Part shown: in pieces, positions 56,401 to 64,000 of the stretch | Numbering within the stretch: the first letter of the stretch is position 1 | How the letters are laid out: each line of letters opens with the position of its first letter | DNA from: Mesostigma viride | Taxonomy: Eukaryota > Streptophyta > Mesostigmatophyceae > Mesostigmatales > Mesostigmataceae | Length of the DNA stretch: 64,000 nucleotides | Direction: 5' to 3' | Assembly: GCA_009746045.1 (NCBI GenBank) | Contig: RPFO01000080.1 | Coordinates: 5,123,556 to 5,187,555 of the forward strand | Notes under the pieces: model-generated | Databases searched by the model: none | Seen by the model: only the letters and a program-made list of their open reading frames with translations | Told to the model about the DNA's origin: nothing | Program-made: the position numbers and the translations under genes

Positions 56401-58187
56401 ATAGGAGCTGGCACAGCTCCCCAGCGCCCAGCCCAACCCTCTCGCCCTCGCCATTGTCCAGCCGCCTGGCTTACCCGCCCAACCATCGCCCCAGCCTCGC
56501 CTGAGTCCAAGAAACCCTGCCACGATCACAAATGGCGCCACTTCTTGCCTGGCGCCCAACAGTTCTTACTCGTCGAGGGGCAAGAGTTGTCGCCGCAGGA
56601 ATGCGTCGAGGTCCTCCAGTTCCTCGCACAGGAACCGCAGCTCTGTGTGCCCGGCCCGAAGGGGGGGGCGGCTATCGATTACCGCGACACGTCCTGGCTC
56701 TACACTTATTCCGAACCACGCCAACGCCGGCTGTTTATCTTGACCAGCTAGTACTACCAGCGCAGCCTTGGCGACCTCTCCCGGGCGCTCCGCACCCCAG
56801 CCCCCGAGCAGCCGGCAGCCCCATCGGCTCCCTCCCTCAGCAAGGACGACATCCGCGCAGTGATGGAGGAGCACGTACGTGACCTGGCCGCTGGCCGAGA
56901 AGCTACATCGCTGAACACCACGCTCAACATGGTGGAGGCCCGGGTCTCCAATGTGGAAACCAAGGTCGCCCACAAGCTCCAACCTCAGTTCACGGCGCTA
57001 CACACCGCAGCGCAGGCATCGGAAACGCACGCTGCCTCTCGCGAGACGTGGAGGGCAAAGTGCGCCGTGCTCATGAAGAAGCTGGAAGCCATCACCGCCC
57101 ACACCGAGGCCCTGGCCACACAGGTCCCGAACTAGATAGCGGAGCAGACGGTCACCATTGCATCGGCCAGCCACTCCGGCTGAGGATGATGGCGACCTCC
57201 CGCCGCTCTCCTGCGCGGACCTGCTGCGGTCAGCGACCGCCTCAACCACCGACGCCTTCGCCACGATGCTCCAGGAGCTGGAGGACCACCGCCAGGCCAA
57301 GCAATGGGAGGCCACCGACCGCGCTCGCCGCAAGTGCCGAGTGGTGCTGCGTCGTTTCCCCCAGAAGCCAGACCTGTGAGACGTCAACCTAGTAGCTCCC
57401 TTGCCGACGAGCTCAAGGACCAGCTTCTTACCCTCATGGGCCTGGTAGGTGAGGTAGAACTGCGTGGGTGCCACCGCCTTAACCCCACTCACGGGACAAG
57501 GCGGCTCCCCCACCAGTGCTGCTCACCTTCCCCTCCCGTGAGGACAAGCATCGGTTCCTCTCTCGTCGCAAGCGGTTGCACGACCTCACCTGGACGCTGG
57601 ACGACGACCTGACCCCCGCTCAGCAGCAGCAGCGACGCGACCTGTGGCGATCTCAGTTCGGGGAATACCTCCGCCACAAGCAGGACCCCCAGAAGCCCAA
57701 GGTGTACTGGAGGGGCGGGGACCTGATGATCATCAACCACAAGATGGGACGCCCCCTGCAGCCTAGAATAGCTTGTTCAAATATAGCCCTAGCTTGTATC
57801 CATTGGTAGTCACTGCCGCTATGGCAGCCATGCTTAGAATGTTTGCCTAGCTGTGCCAACACACCTAGTCACGTGCACCGCTAACGCACGGTAGACAACC
57901 AGCCATATATAGCCTTAGCTTAGTCCTTGTACAGCCATGCTACGTCCTGGCTTTGCACAGATCACTTGCCCACGCTCCTTGTTATGCCATGCTCACATGG
58001 GTCTTGTTGCACCCACAGATCGCCGGACCGTTTAGCGTATCCGATTGCAGCTGTAGCATGGCAGCCTTTGGCATGAAGGAGAATGGGGGTCTCTGCCCTT
58101 TCTCCTGTTGTGCACACACAGGGATTAAAAGCACTCTGGTGCTCCGTGATCGCTCCCCAACGGGAGCACGAGTTTTAATCAATTAAT
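56401..58187 (+). mobile_element. ORF1-only retroelement C (HAL1-like)
   Basis: Target duplications TATTACCTATAT flank it (56389-56400 and 58188-58199). Its 1787 bp hold a C-rich leader, an ORF1 pseudogene (56545-57809), a 3' UTR of about 370 bp, a type B hairpin (58139-58170) and an AATTAATT tail. No reverse transcriptase is present. The truncated relative at 59939-60293 has the same ORF1-to-UTR junction, so the missing ORF2 is a family trait rather than a private deletion. Mobilisation by an autonomous relative such as A, B or D is inferred. Confidence 0.85.
56545..57809 (+). pseudogene. ORF1 of element C
   Basis: From ATG 56545: MPGAQQFLLVEGQELSPQEC... reads through TAG at 56749 into a coiled-coil region (NTTLNMVEARVSNVETKV). 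After shifts near 57140-57180 and about 57380 comes an RRM-like part (KCRVVLRRFPQKPDL; LADELKDQLLTLMG; VLLTFPSREDKHRFLSRRKR). The C-terminal domain is DDDLTPAQQQQRRDLWRSQF, followed by KVYWRGGDLMIINHKMG. At least two stops and three frameshifts make it a pseudogene. The domain order matches L1 ORF1 proteins. Confidence 0.8.
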
Positions 58188-58199
58188 TATTACCTATAT

Positions 58200-59104
58200 T
58201 ACCTCCTAATATTGCATGGATCATGCATGGGCGCTCGGCTGTTAGCTACACTTTCATAATTTGTACCCTATTATGTGGAGCCTAGCTAGCTTGTTCCAAA
58301 TGCTGGGAACTACCGAAAAGTACGTTTTTGTTTCTTCCTGTCGGTGGTGCACAGGGCAAGCATGGATTCAAGTACAGTACTAGTAGTATGTCTCGATATT
58401 CTTACGTACTGAATGCAGCTTTCGAACTAATCACTTGCTGCATAAATGCATGCATGCGCGTACGCCGTAATGCGCTTGTACGTTGGGCCGGGCCCTCAGG
58501 CAGCTTCCAAGCTGTCAAACGGCAAACCGTACAGGTAAAGATTGCAGACAATGTTTTGTGGCAGTATCCCTACATATTAAAGACCATCGGGCATCCTGTG
58601 GCGGATCTCCGTACTTTTTCCTTCGAAAATTTGCTGGGTATAGACGCAATCTTCCGTATCCCAATCAGAAAGCAAAAATTCCCAGAAGCTCTCAATTGCT
58701 GTCAACGCATTGAAACTCCGTCAACTACGGCTTCTTTATGGCTTCTTTTGGGGGGGATGCGAAGCATCCCCCCCCCTCTTAAAGCTTGTTCTATTTAAGA
58801 AGATCGGTCGAGCTTTAAGTAGTAATAAATAATGAAGAAACTAACACATAGAATGATGTTTGCCAGGCTGGCAAACACAATATACATTACATGCTTAGCC
58901 TGGCAAGCCACCAACTGCACTACTGCATGTCGGACAATCCTGTATGAATCACAAAATTATGACTGCTGATCCTTGTGGCAACCAGAAGCTAGGATGAACT
59001 ATCAATGTTCATGCAGTGCAAGCTTGACATCTTCCCTCAGTACGTACAACAACAGCAGCTTTCACACCTTTATATCAGGTGTAGGCATGCCTCAGCGCAT
59101 GCTT
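58200..59104. other. 3' flank of the right-hand gene
   Basis: Only short frames without recognisable domains occur. The region around 58850-58920 has short inverted GCCAGGCTGGC pieces. The 3' UTR of the minus-strand gene should lie here. Confidence 0.4.
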
Positions 59105-62100
59105 TCACGCAATGGAATCCTGGCAAAAATTGAAGTTGTCAAAATCAAACATGGACATGAGCTCGGGTTCTGGGAAAGCTTTGCTGCCAGGAGCTTCCGC
59201 TGTGCCACACATCGCCACATGTTTTTCCCCGCTCCCATAACGCACTTGGAGCTTCTGCAAAAAAGACAGGACGAAGATCGATTGATAGGCAATAACAACT
59301 CTGGGCAGTCACGTGTCTTAATTAATTATGTCTGGGATTAAAGTGCAGCCCAACGTTACTAGCTACATGGCACGAGGGTCACCCCATTTCCCTATGGCCA
59401 CCCCGGGGTCAACTTGCTTGTTCGTGAAGACATAAATCTTCTTATCGTCTGCCCAAGATTACCAAAAATACGATGTCTAGTATAAAATGTTCATACAGGT
59501 GACTTTGTAACAACAGTACGGTCAGCCATATAGCTGCCAATCAGTCTGAGCAATCGAATGGGCGATTGGGCATTCTAGTTTAAAGCGCAGGCCCTTCCAC
59601 CACAATTGTGATACAAACAATTTAGAAGTCAGTTAGCTCGAACCATCCTTCCGATTACTAGTGTGAAATCCACCAACCACTCCAGTCACTTCATGGCCCA
59701 GGCAACTGTTAAATCTTCAAGTCCAGACATCCAGTCACACATGCACTACTAAGGGCACATGTATGCCAATTCAAGCACGTACGCTACCAGCCTGGTAAGT
59801 TGCAGGTTCGCAAAATTCAACCTTGTTCTACCAGAAGTAGCCCTGCTCTGCATCATCAAGCACTCAAACTCCTAGAATTAGACCTATCACTATAAGCATC
59901 GTCCAACACAGCTAATGCTATAGATGCAGACTGAGTGTGAGAAGCCAAGGTGTACTGGTGGGGCGGGGACCTGATGATCAACCACAAGATGTGGACGCCC
60001 CCTGCGGGCTAGAATAGCCCTAGCTTAGCCCTTGTCCAGCCATGCTACGTCCTGGCTATGATCAGCGTACTTGCCCACGCTCCTTGTTATGATATGCTCA
60101 CACGGGTCTTATTGCACCCACAGAACTTGCCGGATCGTCTATCGTGTCCGATTGCAGCTGTGGCATGCCTGTGGCATGAAGGAGAAAGGCGGTCTCTGTC
60201 CTTTCTTCCTGTTGTGCACACACAGGGATTAGAAGCACTTCAATGCTCCGTGACTCCCCAACGGGAGCACGAATTTAATTAATTAATTAATGAAGACTGA
60301 GTGTCATGCGTACCGTGGGTGTTGGGTTCTCGCCGCTCCCGTCCCCGCAGCTTGACTGCTCGGCGGCCAACCCCAGCATCTCATGCGTGATAAAGCCGCC
60401 ATCTGTGCGGGTGCTGCGCTGGCTGTTGCTCAGGGGGTCCATCTGGTACATAATTTGTCCGCGGACAAGTTTATCACATAGGAAGTAAGCAGGATATAAC
60501 AGTAAGGATAGCGGGTAAGCAATTAAGGTACAAAAATAACATAGCAAGTTAGCATGATACAATGAGGAGAGCAAGTAAGCAAGACAAATTATTAAGGATG
60601 AGGCGGTGCTGTTAGAGGGTGAAAGCATCCTTGGGCCCATCTGCACGTGGTCCAGAGACAGACAATTTGCCATTGACCGTTGAGCAAGAAGAAAGTGGAG
60701 CAAGTTAATATCTTGATAGCAAACAAGAGATCATTAGAACAGAGAGAGAAATAGCAGTGTGACCGAGCCTGAGTGCGACAATCTTGACCTGAGCGTGAGG
60801 TTCAACAAGCTCAGTGGGTGCATCTGGTACGGCCTCAGCGGACATGCAAGTCAGTGACACAGTAACTAACCAAGAGAAAAGAATGTGGTTATAATCCATT
60901 CATTAATAAATTAGTCATGTGTCCCCGTTGGGGGACCACGGAGCACTGAATTCCCTGGTATTATAGATATATAGTATTATATATTATAGTATTACATGTT
61001 TTTTGTTTGTGTTTAATTGGGTGCCTTCACTCGATCTGATCTAAGTAATTCTAATTCTTAATACATATATACATGTATATATTATATATAGATGATTATA
61101 TATATTTATAGATAGTGGTGTCTCCCCAAGACGTCAATATGTACATGGGGTTATAATACTAACCTGGGCTAACCCCATCACTGGATCCATCTGGTGCATT
61201 CCTTAACCCAGGTTAATTAACTATGTATACTCACACGTGGTCCCGTCGGTACATGCTCAGCAGACATAGCAATAGATCGACCGAGTGCTTCATTAAATTC
61301 TTGATTCTTGGGGCAAAGCTGACAAAGGTGAGGCTAGAAAAAAAATGAAAACTTTCCAACTAAAACCTTCAATGTGTCACCACCGGGCACATATGGTCGG
61401 CACACAGTGCCGCAAGTATTACGAAGACTTTTAATTAATTAAGGACAATAAAAAGTATTATGACACTAGGGTGAGACTAGAGTGAAATGGAATCAACCTA
61501 GCCAGGGAATGGGATGAGAAAGAGCAACGATAGAGCGGCGATAGCACCGTTAGGGCAACCATAGGGTAATGATAGTAACATAGCAACAATAGAATATGTT
61601 CAATAGAGTAACAACAATAAAATGACAACAATAGAGTAACGACAGTAAAGGAACAACGACAGAGCAGCAACAACAACAGAGAAAGATTAATAGAGTAACA
61701 ATAATAATTTAATAGAGTAACCTACTACCACAACGGCAAGTAAGAAACGACAGAGCCGATGCCAGTTGGACGAGCGTGTGCGGGTCCAACTGGGCTCAGT
61801 CAGTTGCATACCAAGAACACCCCAACACAACCTTTGTCCAAGTCCAGCTGTGTACACAAACAAACAGGCATGAAAGATCATCAATGCTTGCCATCATCCC
61901 TACATTTATTCATGTCGCGCTCAGTTGCTTGATCACAGGTAACTTGGCCTACTACTACTTCCTTCCCAGAGGGGAGCCTGTCCAGTGAGAACTGGTCATT
62001 TACGGTTTACTTAGGTACTAAATTGCCAGAGATCATGCATGGTTTGACGTACCAACTCCATTATACACCGGGGGCGGTGGGGGAGGGAGGGGAATCTGCG

Positions 62101-64000
62101 ATGTGCATCGTATCTGCATCGCTGTGCCAGGCGGCTCAAGTGCCGGCTGGGCTTATCTCCCCACCGCCAAGACCGTCCAGCTGAGAAGCTGATCCAGGAC
62201 GGGAAGTCGGGAGGGGACACCTGCATATGCAACATCTATAGTCAGCCCTGCCTATCGATCTTCCGCCTAGAATGAGCCTACTTATGTATATTTACCATTA
62301 TTGATGAGATATATAGTTCTAATATCTTGCGCTGGCTTGACCACGGGCTGGGCCTTACCTCTCCACTGACCGGAAGACCATCCAACGAGAAGCTGATGCG
62401 TGATGGCCGGTGGAAACCATCGTCATGCACGCGCGCCAGGATGGCGGGAGACTCCCCGAGCGGCGATGCCCTGCAGCACGCACACGTCATAATATGCATG
62501 CACATATGTTGTGATGGGGGCATTGGGCATGGAGCGTGGGGGCAAGGGGCATGGGGCAAGGGGCAAGGGGCAAGGGGCATGGGGCATGGGGCATGCCAGT
62601 GACATACTGCAGTTGGTGAACCATGCAATTGTGTTCCGCGACAATCATCATTGCATGCATGGCGCTGGCACAGCAAATGGCGTCCTGTAGCCAGCAAATA
62701 ACATGAAAGCGAATTGCGGCACGCCAGTGCACAAAGGACCTCGGAATCCACCCATTTATGGTTAGTGCCCTCCCGATTAAGACACTCGACTTGTTTAAGT
62801 TGGCCAGTGACCATGCACATGTCTAAAACGGTTGCCAGCATGCGTGTTTATTCACTTGGGTGCGCATCCTCGGATGAATCGTTCTTACTTTAGCCCCTCA
62901 CACATGCGAGCCCCGTATATGCTAATGAATCAAACAATTCCACCAATTCTTTTTCCAACCCCAATCTATTCCTTCACGTGCGAGCGCGGAGTCATGCTTG
63001 CCACCCCCAGCAAAGAAGTGATAGAGGCTGCGGTCCATACTTATCTGTCATCAACCTATTCCTTCAGCAAAGAAGTGATAGAGGCCGCGGTCCATACTTA
63101 TCTGTCATCAACCTATTCCTTCAGCAAAGAAGTGATAGAGGCCGCGGTCCATACTTATCTGTCATCAACCTATTCCTTCAGCAAAGAAGTGATAGAGGCT
63201 ACGGTCCATACTTATCTGTCATCAACCTATTCCTTCAGCAAAGAAGTGATAGAGGCCGCGGTCCATAATGATCTGTCATCAACCTATTCCTTCAGCAAAG
63301 AAGTGATAGAGGCCGCGGTCCATACTTATCTGTCATCAACCTATTCCTTCAGTAAAGAAGTGATAGAGGCCGCGGTCCATAATGATCTGTCATCAACCTA
63401 TTCCTTCGCATGCGAGCATGCACTCACGCTTGCAAGTCGGCCGCCCCTAGCTCCATCAACGAGATCTCCCCCATGAGCCCGCCCAGGCCGCTGCTGACCT
63501 CCCCCGGCGAGAGTGACCCCCAGCTGGGGGGGCACGCCGCGCCGCCACTCTGGCCCGCCTCAATAAGCCCCCCTGCACATACTGGCAAGACACTGGCACC
63601 CGTTTGGTTCCATTTGCCTGCCACCATTCCTGCCCCCATTGTCCCCACTGCCCCCGCAGGGCCATGGTGGAAGGAGGAAGCTGGCATGCTGGCGCAGCTC
63701 CCCGCGGGCAGGGTGGCGTTGGGTTTGCTATTAACAGCGCCACCGCCACTGGCCCCTCCCTGCATATTCGGTGTCCCTGCCACCCCAGGCAGGGCGAATG
63801 CCTCTGACCGGCTGCTGCCCACGTTACCCAGCCCCTGACCAAACTGGCATGGTGCCAAGTGGCCGTCACGACCCCTAGGGGTGGCCGCCGGGCTAGGGAA
63901 GGCGGACCCCGGTAGGGCCATCCCAGTCGTCTCCGTCTTAAGAGAACCTGCGTTGGAGGGGGCATAGCCGTTCCAGCGCGCATCGCAATAGCTGTTCAAT
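59105..64000 (-). CDS. Gene of unknown function, four visible exons, 5' partial
   Basis: Exons on the minus strand: >64000-63428, 62470-62359, 60442-60314 and 59254-59105, ending in TGA. All junctions are GT-AG and the phases agree (2, 0, 0). The first visible exon is rich in Gly, Ala, Ser and Pro with no clear domain, probably disordered. Exon 2 gives ASPLGESPAILARVHDDGFH then RPSRISFSLDGLPVSGE. Exon 3 gives MDPLSNSQRSTRTDGGFITH then EMLGLAAEQSSCG.... The last exon is KLQVRYGSGEKHVAMCGTAE... and ends PEPELMSMFDFDNFNFCQDS. The family was not recognised; low complexity plus a short acidic, aromatic tail would fit a regulatory protein but is not evidence for one. The start lies beyond the window. 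Confidence 0.7.
59939..60293 (+). mobile_element. Truncated copy of element C
   Basis: Target duplications AGACTGAGTGT flank it (59928-59938 and 60294-60304). It begins in the last ORF1 codons (AAGGTGTACTGGTGGGGCGG), runs through the same 3' UTR and ends with a type B hairpin (60244-60270) and (TTAA)n. It lies in the last intron of the right-hand gene, its end about 20 bp from the exon 3 donor. Confidence 0.92.
60640..61270 (-). repeat. Copies of the exon 3 acceptor of the right-hand gene
   Basis: The acceptor region (TGTCCGC...GTACCAG|ATGGACCCCCTGAGC, real junction at 60442/60443) is echoed upstream on the minus strand at about 60650, 60830, 61190 and 61250. The echoes have ACCAGATG(C/G)A(C/T)CC and TGTC(C/T)GCTGAG kept in varying combinations. 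Confidence 0.7.
60900..60958 (-). mobile_element. Type B 3' end, truncated
   Basis: The tail ATTCATTAATAAATTAG and a hairpin with GTGTCCCCGTTGGGGGACCA then CGGAGCACTG. It sits within the array of acceptor copies. From 60960 to 62100 the sequence is AT-rich and GTAACAACA-rich, with no gene seen. Confidence 0.7.
62100..62235 (-). repeat. Copy of the exon 2 donor edge of the right-hand gene
   Basis: On the minus strand GGATCAGCTTCTCAGCTGGA and GGTGGGGAGATAAGCCCAGC repeat the exon 2 end (GCATCAGCTTCTCGTTGGAT, GTGGAGAG|GTAAGGCCCAGC). The copy lies about 180 bp downstream of the real donor at 62358. Its donor is broken (AGATAAG). Confidence 0.75.
62520..62598. repeat. GGGGCAA/GGGGCAT short repeat
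   Basis: Heptanucleotide units lie just before exon 2 of the right-hand gene in its first visible intron. Confidence 0.85.
63009..63407. repeat. 57-bp minisatellite
   Basis: Seven units of exactly 57 bp (AGCAAAGAAGTGATAGAGGC...) lie between the exon 1 donor (63427) and exon 2 of the right-hand gene. The flanks ATGCGAGCATGCACTCACGC (donor side, 63410) and GTGCGAGCGCGGAGTCATGC (about 62979) are copies of the donor region. Because 57 is a multiple of three, an open plus-strand frame results (KEVIEAAVHTYLSSTYSFS); not taken as a gene. Confidence 0.93.

Noticed and set aside
58328-58798. 156-residue plus-strand frame
   Set aside because: No recognisable domain, competing frames of similar length, and no splice-consistent partner; left as uncharacterised flank.
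62832-63476. 214-residue plus-strand frame with seven KEVIEAAVHTYLSSTYSFS repeats
   Set aside because: The unit length is a multiple of three, so openness is expected; the array sits in an intron of the minus-strand gene and its flanks are not coding-like.

Overview
The window looks like nuclear DNA of a eukaryote, most likely a green alga or a close photosynthetic relative. The evidence is GT-AG introns whose phases can be matched across exons, a chloroplast-transit-like N-terminus on one protein, and a retrotransposon fragment with the C-terminal zinc-knuckle region typical of plant L1 elements. The species is an inference and was not established. No rRNA gene, complete tRNA gene, CRISPR array or bacterial operon was seen.

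Five protein-coding loci are supported. (1) A plus-strand gene has nine exons between 1 and 10853; its 5' end lies outside the window and its function is unrecognised. (2) A very large minus-strand gene (24015-31393) encodes a signal peptide, a membrane helix and about seven copies of an unfamiliar module built round a DxDGDGxLDD loop; its reading frame breaks at a run of nine C. (3) A plus-strand single-exon ankyrin-repeat gene (33146-34492) has a possible plastid transit peptide. (4) A minus-strand secreted SGNH/GDSL-hydrolase-like gene has five exons spread over 36407-45737; all junction phases agree and give 588 residues. (5) A minus-strand gene of unknown function has four visible exons between 59105 and the right edge.

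Much of the rest is mobile DNA. From 12.1 to 21.5 kb there is a four-level nest: an ORF1-only element on the minus strand, interrupted by a full-length plus-strand APE-type non-LTR element (about 5.0 kb without its own insertion, 10-bp target duplication), interrupted by a TA-flanked Stowaway-like inverted-repeat element, interrupted by a 5'-truncated L1-type reverse-transcriptase fragment with a 15-bp target duplication. A second non-LTR element (51.4-56.3 kb, minus) carries a 1.1-kb inverted-repeat DNA element. A 1.79-kb ORF1-only element (56401-58187) and a truncated relative (59939-60293) have clear target duplications. Three hairpin variants, each followed by an AT-rich TTAA-type tail, mark the 3' ends of these families and occur many times, some copies being only about 50-65 bp long.

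The most unusual pattern is at intron edges. Nearly every intron examined holds partly decayed tandem copies of the adjoining exon edge, often with the splice site kept. This occurs in genes (1), (4) and (5) on both strands. Many simple-sequence and minisatellite arrays, mostly in introns, make up the remainder.
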